A DNA stretch of 9,647 bases from Thermoplasmata archaeon (GTDB taxonomy: Bacteria; Actinomycetota; Acidimicrobiia; Acidimicrobiales; Acidimicrobiaceae): the NCBI GenBank assembly GCA_021836665.1, contig JAKBHQ010000477.1, positions 1 to 9,647 on the forward strand, given 5' to 3'. A program made the translations under genes and the position numbers. Of the stretch, positions 1 through 6,655 are shown piece after piece (the first letter of the stretch is position 1; each line of letters begins with the position of its first letter). Below the pieces are notes generated by a model. The model was not told the origin of the DNA and made no database searches. It was given only the letters and a program-made list of their open reading frames with translations.

Positions 1-139
1 ATAAAGGTACCCAGAAACTTGAACTGCTGGGCCGAACTTACTTGCTACCGCTTGAATATGGTAGTAGGTGGCCCGGAAGTCGATTGAAATCCACCCTTCG
101 GCCCTCTCCTTCGACTACCTCCTTCTGAGGTTTCTCCTA
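1..139. other. Left-edge stretch with no supported gene
   Basis: This lies downstream of the thiolase stop codon. On the minus strand there is a near-ideal Shine-Dalgarno string (AAGGAGGT, plus positions 117-124) and a second one (AAGGAGAGG, 103-111). The only well-spaced start after them is a GTG at 94-92, which gives just 18 codons (VDFNRLPGHLLPY...) before a TAA at 40-38. Another minus frame is open from about 113 to the window edge but has no ATG, GTG or TTG. On the plus strand a frame open from base 1 closes with TGA near 85-87 and shows no recognisable family. A weak 5-bp hairpin (ACCTC / GAGGT, 117-131) lies between. A downstream minus-strand gene may begin outside the window, or a frameshift may hide one here. 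Confidence 0.4.
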
Positions 140-1315
140 TTAGAGTCTCTCGATGATCGTTGCGTTCGCCAGGCCTCCACCTTCGCACATCGTCTGCATC
201 CCAAGGCGGCCATTGGTTCTCTCCAGCTCATTCAACAGGGTAGCTATCAACTTGGTACCAGAGGCTCCCAAGGGGTGACCCAGGGCGATGGCGCCCCCGT
301 TGACATTGACCCGATCCATATCTGGACGAATCTCCTTTCCCCATGCGAGGACGACCGAAGCGAAGGCCTCGTTGATCTCGACTAGGTCGATATCATCTAT
401 GGTCAACTTGGCTCGCTCCAGAACCTTCTTGGTCGCTGGGATTGGTCCGGTTAGCATGGTAATGGGATCTACTCCAGCGAGGGCGAATGAATGGAATCGT
501 GCCCGAGGGGCCAGTCCGAGTTCTCTAGCCTTCTCTTCGCTCATAATCAAAACGGCAGATGCCCCGTCGGTGATCTGAGAGGAGTTTCCGGCGGTAACTT
601 TGCCACCCTCTTTGAATGCTGGCTTCAAACCGGCCAGTGCCTCGATGGTCGTGTTAGGACGAACACCCTCGTCTGTTATGAGAACTTCGTTGGTGAGGTT
701 TCCTTCGTCATCCTTTTTGTCGATTGGGATGATCTCTCGATCGAAGCGCCCTTCCTTTTGTGCCCTGGTCGCCCGCATGTGGCTCGTAAGGCTATATTGG
801 TCGAGATCTTCACGGGTGAGCCCCCACATGTCCGCTATCATCTCGGCGGATATTCCCTGGTTTACGAGCCCGCCACGATCTGCGTACCGCTCATTTACCT
901 TGGGACCAATTGGCAAGCCCATACCCGCTACGACGCTCGAGCCAAGTGGAACCCGGGTCATCGCTTCTACGCCAGCTGCGATGATGATCTCGTGAGCACC
1001 GGACATGATCGCTTGAGCTGCGAAGTGTGCCGCTTGCTGTGAAGAGCCACACTGTCTGTCTATCGTGGTGGCGGGAACACTCTCGGGGAAACCCGCGGCC
1101 AGTACCGCATTGCGAGCTATATTTACACCCTGCTCGCCCACTTGCGTCACGCAGCCCATAATGACGTCTTCGACTAGCTCGGGGTCTAGGCCGTTTCGCT
1201 CGACGATACTTTTGAGGACTTGGGCAGCAAGGTCCGCCGGATGCCAGCCTCTTAGAGAACCGTTCCTCTTTCCTCCGGGTGTCCGAAGTGCATCTACAAT
1301 CACCGCATTCGTCAT
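140..1315 (-). CDS. Acetyl-CoA C-acyltransferase (thiolase)
   Basis: A 391-residue thiolase, the usual full length for the family. Thiolases either cleave 3-ketoacyl-CoA with CoA to give acetyl-CoA (beta-oxidation) or condense two acetyl-CoA; they act in the cytoplasm. All catalytic elements are visible. The nucleophilic Cys89 is in TIDRQCGSS. The NEAF motif is at 315-318. His347 is in GGAIALGHPLGASG, and the second catalytic cysteine, Cys377, is in MCEGGGLANA near the C-terminus. The start is well set: GGAGG (minus strand, plus positions 1321-1325) stands 5 bases before the ATG. The stop is TAA. The gene is divergent from the PPDK-like gene. Whether it degrades fatty acids, sterol side chains or other acids cannot be told from sequence; a FadA-like catabolic role is most likely because an acyl-CoA synthetase is encoded nearby. 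Family assignment is firm, substrate unknown. Confidence 0.96.
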   Translation of the reverse strand: MTNAVIVDALRTPGGKRNGSLRGWHPADLAAQVLKSIVERNGLDPELVEDVIMGCVTQVGEQGVNIARNAVLAAGFPESVPATTIDRQCGSSQQAAHFAAQAIMSGAHEIIIAAGVEAMTRVPLGSSVVAGMGLPIGPKVNERYADRGGLVNQGISAEMIADMWGLTREDLDQYSLTSHMRATRAQKEGRFDREIIPIDKKDDEGNLTNEVLITDEGVRPNTTIEALAGLKPAFKEGGKVTAGNSSQITDGASAVLIMSEEKARELGLAPRARFHSFALAGVDPITMLTGPIPATKKVLERAKLTIDDIDLVEINEAFASVVLAWGKEIRPDMDRVNVNGGAIALGHPLGASGTKLIATLLNELERTNGRLGMQTMCEGGGLANATIIERL

Positions 1316-1340
1316 CTGACCCTCCGTAATTTATAGAGCG
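1316..1340 (-). promoter_or_regulatory. Thiolase ribosome binding site and AT-rich upstream box
   Basis: Read on the minus strand, GGAGG stands 5 bases before the ATG, a strong Shine-Dalgarno site that decides the start. Just upstream is TATAAATT, which could be a -10 box. It lies so close to the GGAGG that a transcript starting from it would barely include the binding site, and no convincing -35 is seen. The ribosome binding site is solid and the promoter is doubtful. Confidence 0.6.
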
Positions 1341-1662
1341 GCTAGATCGAGTAATCCCCTTGATTGGAGCTATTAGATCTGCCACTGCGTCGCTTACAAG
1401 GCAAACAGAACTATGTGTCAGTTCGACTTCCAGCTAAAACTATTTGTATCCGAACCTCAAGATTCGCAGCAGGCTGCCACAAAACCAAGCAGAACTTATG
1501 CAGGCCAACCTCACCCTGAGACCATCACTCAACTTCCCCGCCCTCTAGATGCTGCGGATGCTCAGCTCGGTTCAAGGGCGATCTCCGCATTCTCTCCTGC
1601 AAGCTTGTCCACTCACCTTAGAACGAACTGCGTGCAAATATCGCCGATCTACCGAAGCAAGT

Positions 1663-1692
1663 GTATATTATTATAATTATCGAACGTTAACG
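1663..1692 (+). promoter_or_regulatory. Probable promoter and operator of the PPDK-like operon
   Basis: An abrupt AT-rich block contains a perfect TATAAT at 1672-1677, about 64 bases before the ATG, and a possible alternative TATATT at 1664-1669. No good -35 hexamer is present at the standard distance. Two exact 8-bp palindromes flank the expected transcription start: ATAATTAT (1673-1680), overlapping the -10, and CGTTAACG (1685-1692). That placement suits a repressor-type operator, but palindromes this short can arise by chance. Which regulator would bind is unknown; the winged-helix protein encoded second in the operon is one guess. Confidence 0.5.
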
Positions 1693-1722
1693 CCACAAGG
1701 CACTGGCTTTCTTGTATCACCT

Positions 1723-1730
1723 GAGGGGGG
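1723..1730 (+). promoter_or_regulatory. Purine-rich ribosome binding site of the PPDK-like gene
   Basis: GAGGGGGG ends 10 bases before ATG 1741. It is off consensus and slightly far, but it is the only candidate. A TGA in the same frame at 1735-1737 excludes any upstream extension of the protein, so the ATG at 1741 is well fixed. Confidence 0.6.
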
Positions 1731-1740
1731 ACCGTGAAAC

Positions 1741-3429
1741 ATGAAATCTGAAAGCGACTCTTCAGACAAAACGCCATCCCATGATTTGGCAATCTATTCC
1801 TTCGACCACGACCATGGAGTTCAACCGCGAAACCTGGCACACCTATTAGGCGGCAAGGGGGCAGGACTCGCAGAGATGACTCAGGTTCTCAATTTGCCCG
1901 TTCCTCCCGGTTTTACCATCGCCGTGCCCATTTGCCGCTACTACAGGAAATTTGGTTGGCCAGTTGGTCTCGATGATCAAATCGAATTTCACATTGCGGA
2001 ACTTGGACGCAAGATGGGGCGGCGCTTCGGCGACGAAGGCGACCCTCTCTTGTTGGCTGTGCGCAGTGGAGCGGCCCGTTCTATGCCAGGTATGCTCGAT
2101 ACGGTATTGAACCTTGGACTCAACGACCGAACGGTCGCTGGCTTAGAAAACTGTTCCGGCGACCATGAGTTTGCATGGGACAGCTATCGCCGGTTTCTTC
2201 AAATGTATGCGGTCACGGTGATGGGTATTCCGGAAAGCATTGTCGAAATATCCCCTGGCCCCTTACGCTCTGAGAACCTGAGCAAGCAGGTCGAATGGCT
2301 CAAGGAGCAGATCCTAAGGAGTGCTGGCACTCCGGTCCCCGACGACCCAATCCAACAGCTTCGTATGGCGATAGAGGCGGTCTTCCGATCCTGGGACAGT
2401 GCCCGTGCAAAAACCTATAGAGCGGCTGAGGGCATAGACGACGACCTCGGAACTGCGGTGAATGTCCAGGCGATGGTATTCGGCAACCGCGGGAAGGATT
2501 CTGGAACCGGCGTCTTATTCACTAGGAACCCTTCAAACGGCAAAAATGAACTGGTAGGCGACTACCTGCCGTGTGGCCAAGGCGAAGATGTCGTCTCAGG
2601 CAAAACTATTACCATGCCAATCGCCGAACTCGCCAACCACAGTCCAGCGGTGTACGGAGAACTCAAGGCGTTGACCCGCAAACTTGAAGTCCATTATCGC
2701 GACATGTGCGACATCGAATTTACCGTCGAGCGCGGGCACATATGGTTGTTACAGACTCGAATAGCAAAGAGGAATTCAGTTGCCGCGGTGCGCATAGCGG
2801 TCGAGCTGGCCGATGACCCAGAGATCCAACTCGGGCATGACGAAGCAATAAAACGTGCAGACGACACCATACGCTCTAGAGCCCGCTCGACAATACTGGC
2901 ACAGCTTGCGAAGGTCGAAAACGAAGACTCGCTACTGGCAACGGGTATTGGCGCCGCTCCTGGCTGGGCATCGGGACGAATTGTACTTTCGAGCGAGGCA
3001 GCTGTGGAAGCCGACGACGACGTCATCCTGGTCAGACGGGATACCAGCCCTGAAGACATCGCAGGAATGGCCGCAGCCATGGGAATACTGACCTCCTCGG
3101 GGGGTATTGCAAGCCACGCCGCGGTCGTCGCTCGTGAATGGGGAGTTCCGACCGTGGTGGGCGCTGTTGAATTGACCGTATCCCCTGAAGGAATAACCAC
3201 CTCTAAAGGGGTCTTTATCGCAGAAGGAGAGACAATAACAATAGACGGGTCTAGCGGAGCAGTATGGCGCGGAGCAGTAGCCCCACTAGCCATGAGCGAC
3301 GACCTAACGGAGGCGGCAATAGAGCGCAAGTTGCCCGAATTGCTAACGTTAGAAAGCTGGGCGGTGACCGAGCAGAATAGCGTACCGCCGAAGGTCGGCA
3401 GAGCTGCAGAAACAGCTGGAAAGCCCTAA
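1741..3429 (+). CDS. ppdK: Barrel-less pyruvate, phosphate dikinase-like protein
   Basis: A 562-residue PPDK homologue holding the first two of the three functional domains. The ATP-grasp nucleotide-binding domain (about 18-350) shows LLGGKGAGLAEMT with Lys39, AVRSGAARSMPGMLDT with Arg108, GTAVNVQAMVFG, SGTGVLFTRNPS, GQGEDVVSG, DIEF (Glu326) and LLQTR (Arg340). The swivelling phosphohistidine domain (about 400-515) carries GGIASHAAVVAREWG with catalytic His459. Complete PPDKs run to about 870-900 residues and end in a TIM-barrel that binds PEP/pyruvate. Here only a short polar tail follows, ending in an ordinary TAA, and no barrel is encoded downstream. Short PPDK-like proteins are known in Actinobacteria, for example the roughly 490-residue ppdK of Mycobacterium tuberculosis, so this is probably a natural form rather than a broken gene. 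ATP-dependent autophosphorylation of His459 is plausible; the phosphate acceptor is unknown. Residue 457, Thr in regulated PPDKs (the PDRP target), is Ala. It is the first gene of a likely two-gene operon. Confidence 0.9.
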   Translation: MKSESDSSDKTPSHDLAIYSFDHDHGVQPRNLAHLLGGKGAGLAEMTQVLNLPVPPGFTIAVPICRYYRKFGWPVGLDDQIEFHIAELGRKMGRRFGDEGDPLLLAVRSGAARSMPGMLDTVLNLGLNDRTVAGLENCSGDHEFAWDSYRRFLQMYAVTVMGIPESIVEISPGPLRSENLSKQVEWLKEQILRSAGTPVPDDPIQQLRMAIEAVFRSWDSARAKTYRAAEGIDDDLGTAVNVQAMVFGNRGKDSGTGVLFTRNPSNGKNELVGDYLPCGQGEDVVSGKTITMPIAELANHSPAVYGELKALTRKLEVHYRDMCDIEFTVERGHIWLLQTRIAKRNSVAAVRIAVELADDPEIQLGHDEAIKRADDTIRSRARSTILAQLAKVENEDSLLATGIGAAPGWASGRIVLSSEAAVEADDDVILVRRDTSPEDIAGMAAAMGILTSSGGIASHAAVVAREWGVPTVVGAVELTVSPEGITTSKGVFIAEGETITIDGSSGAVWRGAVAPLAMSDDLTEAAIERKLPELLTLESWAVTEQNSVPPKVGRAAETAGKP

Positions 3430-3455
3430 CAATCAGGTCAGATATAGCGCAAGGA

Positions 3456-3460
3456 AAGGA
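3456..3460 (+). promoter_or_regulatory. Ribosome binding site that selects ATG 3468
   Basis: AAGGA ends 7 bases before ATG 3468 but only 1 base before an in-frame TTG at 3462. The spacing favours the ATG, so the protein begins MPEAE rather than two residues earlier. Confidence 0.75.
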
Positions 3461-3467
3461 TTTGAAC

Positions 3468-4100
3468 ATGCCAGAGGCCGAAATTGACCAGGTACGGTTT
3501 CTTGTACTGCACACCCTAAAGATCAATGGAATAGTGGGGTCGGATTCGATAGCGGAGAAGACTGGAATTCCTTTGGATGAGATTGAACCCGTTCTTTCAA
3601 GCATGATGGAGCAATCGCAAGTACGTAAGCGAGAGGGACGGGTATCTGGATTTACCCTTCTCCCAGATGGCACGTCCGCCCACGCGAGCCTCCTAGATCT
3701 AGCCATGTCGTCCCGGGAGGATAAAGAAGCGCTTTCGAAGGCTTATACGGAATTTCTGTCGATCAACTCACGCTTCAAGCACATTTGCACCGAATGGCAG
3801 CTACGTGGACCTGATGAAATAAATGACCACACGGATCCCGAGTACGACGCTAAAGTACTTTCGCTGCTCAGCGCAGTCCATAGCGACGCCTGCGAAATAC
3901 TTGGCCAACTGTCATCGATCCAAGGTAGATATTCCAACTACCACACGAGGCTAGAAAACGCATATAGCCGCGTCCAGAGCGGAGATATCTCGGCGTTCGT
4001 CAAGCCAATGTCAAACTCATATCATGACATTTGGATGGAGCTCCACCAGGACTTGCTGACCAGTCTCAAGCTTGAACGCACGGATGAAGATGGTGCCTAA
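3468..4100 (+). CDS. Winged-helix (MarR-like) protein of unknown function, partner of the PPDK-like protein
   Basis: A 210-residue cytoplasmic protein with no signal peptide or membrane segment. The first ~70 residues read as a winged helix-turn-helix: VRFLVLHTLKINGIVGSD, then a recognition-type segment SIAEKTGIPLDEIEPVLSSM, then a wing with QVRKREGRVSGFTLLPDG. The rest is predicted helical, with a Trp/His-rich C-terminal segment (SNSYHDIWMELHQDLLTSL) that looks family-specific. It begins 38 bases after the PPDK-like stop with a good ribosome binding site, so the two are probably cotranscribed and functionally linked. It may regulate the operon, or the winged-helix may act as a protein-protein module on the PPDK-like enzyme. 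It shows no resemblance to the PDRP regulators of plant and bacterial PPDK and none to a PEP-binding barrel, so it does not supply the missing domain. Domain call moderate, function unknown. Confidence 0.85.
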   Translation: MPEAEIDQVRFLVLHTLKINGIVGSDSIAEKTGIPLDEIEPVLSSMMEQSQVRKREGRVSGFTLLPDGTSAHASLLDLAMSSREDKEALSKAYTEFLSINSRFKHICTEWQLRGPDEINDHTDPEYDAKVLSLLSAVHSDACEILGQLSSIQGRYSNYHTRLENAYSRVQSGDISAFVKPMSNSYHDIWMELHQDLLTSLKLERTDEDGA

Positions 4101-4115
4101 TGCTTCAGAGGAGAA

Positions 4116-4128
4116 CCGTGCCGCACGG
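4116..4128 (+). terminator. Small hairpin after the winged-helix gene
   Basis: CCGTG-CCG-CACGG forms a 5-bp GC-rich stem with a 3-base loop, 16 bases after the stop codon. It has no U-tract behind it, so it is at best a weak or factor-dependent terminator. Confidence 0.3.
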
Positions 4129-4287
4129 CCTTTGTGGAGCAAAACGGATCTTTCTCCTGCCAAGAGGATAAGAGATCAGCCTCAAAGCAAATGCGTAGCC
4201 CGAGGAGTTAGCGGCGGAACATTCTCGAAGGTAACGCAGTCCACTTCCAAATACCGTCACTCCAATCCAAATTTGGCGCTTGTGAAC

Positions 4288-4355
4288 GGAGGAGCCTCCC
4301 CTGAAGTAGCCAACTCTACCGGTTCCCTTTATCGCTCTAGCCTCGCCGGAGGCTA
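4288..4355 (+). promoter_or_regulatory. Possible alternative RNA hairpins (attenuator-like) upstream of the synthetase
   Basis: TAGCCTC (4338-4344) and GAGGCTA (4349-4355) form a perfect 7-bp stem closed by the loop GCCG. The same AGCCTC string occurs earlier at 4293-4298, inside another short dyad (GGAGG-AG-CCTCC, 4288-4299). The GAGGCT arm could therefore pair with either upstream copy, giving mutually exclusive structures. No U-tract follows the 4355 arm. This could be a terminator-like or regulatory leader element. It is read by eye only, and no known riboswitch class was recognised. Confidence 0.3.
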
Positions 4356-4479
4356 ACGAGCATTCAGTCAAACTCGTTGCAGAAGACCGCAGATTTGAAT
4401 GAGACAATTGCCTTAGAAGACCAACACTCGAGGTTCCCAGCTTCGCTTTGGATCGCTGGATAATGATGTAAGGAATGAA

Positions 4480-4548
4480 ATGAAAATAACCCTGTCTGAC
4501 CCAGCCACTACTGGGGCGCAGCAAATCAAGCTGGATTTGCGAGCATGA
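4480..4548 (+). CDS. Small ORF (22 codons) translationally coupled to the synthetase
   Basis: This begins ATG AAA ATA ACC, encodes MKITLSDPATTG followed by AQQIKLDLRA, and stops with TGA at 4546-4548. AAGGA (4470-4474) lies 5 bases before its ATG, a good ribosome binding site. Its stop overlaps the synthetase ATG as ATGA (4545-4548), the classic arrangement for termination-reinitiation. The synthetase itself has no good Shine-Dalgarno sequence. The likely role is a leader peptide that delivers ribosomes to the synthetase start; it may or may not work as a peptide. It is polar with no signal peptide and no run of one amino acid that would suggest classical attenuation. It could also be fortuitous, but ribosome binding site, spacing and overlap together argue for translation. 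Confidence 0.55.
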   Translation: MKITLSDPATTGAQQIKLDLRA

Positions 4549-6617
4549 ACTCTAATCGCGGCTTAGACGCCGTCTTTCACCCACGCAGCGTAGCTGTGAT
4601 TGGCGCATCGGATGACCCAAAGCGCATAGGCGGGCGTGTAGTCCGGTATCTGAAAGAAGCTTTTCCGGGCACCATCCTTCCAGTCAATTCACAAAGATCA
4701 ATAGTACAGGGACTCGACAGTGTCTCAGAAGTGTCCAAACTTAGTACCATTCCAGATTTTGCGGTGATTGCTGTCCCAGCTCCGGTAGTCGCCGATGTCG
4801 TAAGTCAGCTTTCACAGATTGGTACTCCTGCTGCTCTAATTTTCTCATCTGGCTTTGCCGAAACCGGAGAGTCGGGGCGGGCAGAGCAAGCCCGCATCCG
4901 ATCCATAGCGCAAGAAACCGGAATGAAATTAATTGGGCCAAATTGTGTTGGCATCATTAGTCTTCCAGCCGGCGTGATCGGGACTTTTGCGAGTCCAAGA
5001 ACCGCACCTTCCTTGAGATCGGGTCTGGCTGTGGTTAGCCAGAGCGGTGCATTAGGTATCACTTTCTGGAACATGGCGCAGGACCTCGGTGCAGGAGCTT
5101 CTTATCTGGCGACAACCGGCAATGAAGCCGGAGTGACGGCAGCTGAAATGGTCGAATACATGGTCGAGCAAGAGGACGTGCACACGATCATGCTCTTCCT
5201 GGAGGGAATCAATGAGCCAGACCGACTCGTTGCTGCCGGACTGAAAGCAATGGATCTGGAAAAGCCCGTGATAGTCATGAAGGTCGGAACCTCTGCTGAA
5301 GGAGCCACCGCTGCCATTAGTCACACTGCCTCATTGGCAGTATCTGATCGGCTAGCTGACGCAGTACTACGTCGAGCTGGCATGATTAGAGTTTATTCTC
5401 CAACCGAACTCGCCTATGTGACGGCAGCTTTTACTTCGCATCGCTTTCCAGCCGGAAATCGTATCGGGGTAATGACCGTCAGCGGCGGAGTGGGAGTCAT
5501 GGTCACAGATCGAGCGGTCGAGTCTGGGCTAAGCTTGCCGAGGCCGAGCCCATCTGTCGAGCAAGTCGTCAGAGAACACATTCCGTCTTTCGGATCCGCT
5601 CTCAATCCGATTGACTACACCGCAAACGTAGTAAACAACCCAGACAGCTTTAACGCCGTGCTCGGCGCTGTCATCGCCGATGACGCCTTCGATGCAGTAA
5701 TCGTCTCCGGAACTTCTACAGCTACCGCCGCTACTATGGCTGTCTCAATACAGAAAGCCCATTTAACTACTACGAAGCCGATCTTGGTATATAGCGCGGA
5801 GCGAGAGATAGTTCGGACGTTGGTAACCAATGGCGTTCCAGCGTTTGAAGATCCGGTCCTTGCTGCGTCAGCGATGAGTGAACTTTTTAAGTATCGTCTA
5901 CGCATGAAGGAGCCGCGTCTCCCACACCCACTCCTGTCCAAGGGAGCTCCGAAGGAAGCGTCAGGGCAAGTGCTAGCGGCCTCAGCAACCCGTGAACTGC
6001 TAATCCAGGCGGGCCTTCCCCTCGCCAGAGAACTATCTACATCGACGGCTGATGCTACCGTAGAAGCAGCGGAAGTGCTGGGGTATCCGGTGGCCGTAAA
6101 ACTAGACCCGCAAATCTCGGCGCATAAGTCTGACATTGGTGGAGTTCGTCTATGGCTGCAAAATGCTGATCAAGTGCGAGAAGCGGTAGGGGGATTGTTT
6201 AGCTTGATCGGACACAACGAACTGGCCAATCGCCCGGCACTTATCGTCCAAGAGATGGTTGCCGCGGATGTTGAGTTAATGGTTGGCGGGACTAGAGATG
6301 TTGGACTTGGTCCAATAGTCGTGGTGGGTGTCGGCGGAAGATTGGTAGAGATTCTCGACCAAACCGCTATCGGGCTCGCTCCCTTGGCCGAGGGAGAAGC
6401 TATGAGGTTGATGCTTGAGCTGTGCGATGGGCGATTGGCCTCAAATGGCCGCGGCCTTTCTGGCCATGCACTGAAAAAAGTGGCCTCCGCCCTCGAAGGT
6501 GTGTCAAGGCTTCTAGTTGAACACCCAGAGGTCCTTGAAGTAGATCTCAATCCCCTGATCGTTACCCACGACCGCGTCGTCGCTGTTGACGCTTTGGTCA
6601 GAACTTCCGCTATCTAA
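4545..6617 (+). CDS. NDP-forming acyl-CoA synthetase (acetate--CoA ligase family, fused alpha-beta)
   Basis: A 690-residue fused enzyme of the ADP-forming acetyl-CoA synthetase family, which interconverts acyl-CoA + ADP + Pi with acid + CoA + ATP through a phosphohistidine. Domains in order: CoA-binding Rossmann fold (about 8-135, SVAVIGASDDP at 15-25), two succinyl-CoA-ligase-like flavodoxin domains (about 150-290 and 305-455, VVSQSGALG at 163-171), and C-terminal ATP-grasp (about 470-690, HKSDIGGVR from 527, VELMVGGTRD, EVDLNPL with Glu665, Asp667, Asn669). The expected phosphohistidine is His260 in ISHTASLAVSD. Many relatives read SHTGxLAGSD, so both loop glycines are replaced (Ala262, Val266). 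No acetyltransferase domain is fused, so it is not a Pat-type protein acetylase. The start is fixed by a TGA at 4497-4499 with no other start between; no strong ribosome binding site is present, and the overlapping small ORF probably provides ribosomes. Substrate unknown: acetate, propionate, a longer acid or an aromatic acid are all possible. Confidence 0.93.
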   Translation: MNSNRGLDAVFHPRSVAVIGASDDPKRIGGRVVRYLKEAFPGTILPVNSQRSIVQGLDSVSEVSKLSTIPDFAVIAVPAPVVADVVSQLSQIGTPAALIFSSGFAETGESGRAEQARIRSIAQETGMKLIGPNCVGIISLPAGVIGTFASPRTAPSLRSGLAVVSQSGALGITFWNMAQDLGAGASYLATTGNEAGVTAAEMVEYMVEQEDVHTIMLFLEGINEPDRLVAAGLKAMDLEKPVIVMKVGTSAEGATAAISHTASLAVSDRLADAVLRRAGMIRVYSPTELAYVTAAFTSHRFPAGNRIGVMTVSGGVGVMVTDRAVESGLSLPRPSPSVEQVVREHIPSFGSALNPIDYTANVVNNPDSFNAVLGAVIADDAFDAVIVSGTSTATAATMAVSIQKAHLTTTKPILVYSAEREIVRTLVTNGVPAFEDPVLAASAMSELFKYRLRMKEPRLPHPLLSKGAPKEASGQVLAASATRELLIQAGLPLARELSTSTADATVEAAEVLGYPVAVKLDPQISAHKSDIGGVRLWLQNADQVREAVGGLFSLIGHNELANRPALIVQEMVAADVELMVGGTRDVGLGPIVVVGVGGRLVEILDQTAIGLAPLAEGEAMRLMLELCDGRLASNGRGLSGHALKKVASALEGVSRLLVEHPEVLEVDLNPLIVTHDRVVAVDALVRTSAI

Positions 6618-6628
6618 TCTTCGGGCCG

Positions 6629-6655
6629 GGTTTGCACACCACCCATGTGCAAACC
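6629..6655 (+). terminator. Strong hairpin after the synthetase
   Basis: GGTTTGCACA and TGTGCAAACC form a perfect 10-bp stem around the 7-base loop CCACCCA, starting 11 bases after the TAA. No U-tract follows (AATTCGGG), so it matches the tail-less hairpins often proposed as terminators or transcript-end stabilisers in Actinobacteria. A protein-binding palindrome is the alternative. Confidence 0.6.

Larger units (their letters stand above)
1316..1740. other. Divergent intergenic region
   Basis: These 425 bases separate the thiolase (leftward) and the PPDK-like gene (rightward) and should hold both promoters. An 87-codon plus-strand reading frame (1413-1676) runs through it. It has no ribosome binding site and no recognisable domain, has a composition unlike a folded protein, and ends inside the AT-rich promoter block, so I do not call it a gene. 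No tRNA or small RNA structure was recognised. The readable signals are the thiolase ribosome binding site at the left end and the TATAAT block near 1672 at the right end. Confidence 0.5.
4101..4479. other. Dyad-rich spacer before the synthetase unit
   Basis: About 380 bases without a convincing gene. Two long overlapping frames exist (plus 4072-4356 and minus 4105-4524), but neither has a ribosome binding site or a recognisable domain. What stands out is the run of inverted repeats: CCGTG/CACGG (4116-4128), CCAAATTTGG (4267-4276), GGAGGAGCCTCC (4288-4299), ACCGGT (4318-4323) and the 7-bp stem at 4338-4355. No clear -10/-35 pair for the following gene was found, although GATAAT at 4459-4464 is a candidate -10. 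Confidence 0.4.

Noticed and set aside
1413..1676. 87-codon plus-strand frame in the divergent intergenic region
   Set aside because: No ribosome binding site, no recognisable domain, and it ends inside the AT-rich promoter block of the PPDK-like gene.
1734..1751. GTG-started five-codon frame overlapping the PPDK-like start
   Set aside because: It shares the purine-rich ribosome binding site region but is too short, and a chance origin is most likely.
2694..3329. 211-codon minus-strand frame inside the PPDK-like gene
   Set aside because: Antisense shadow of a gene with clear motifs; its composition (Ala/Ser/Ile repeats) mirrors the coding strand.
4072..4356. 94-codon plus-strand frame overlapping the end of the winged-helix gene
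   Set aside because: TTG start inside the previous gene without a ribosome binding site, Ser/Asn-rich and without family features, and it ends within a hairpin.
4105..4524. 139-codon minus-strand frame in the spacer before the synthetase
   Set aside because: No ribosome binding site or domain, Arg/Ser-rich composition typical of a chance frame, and it runs antisense to the spacer and the small ORF.
5615..6136. 173-codon minus-strand frame inside the synthetase gene
   Set aside because: Antisense shadow of a well-supported conserved enzyme, with no ribosome binding site or family pattern.
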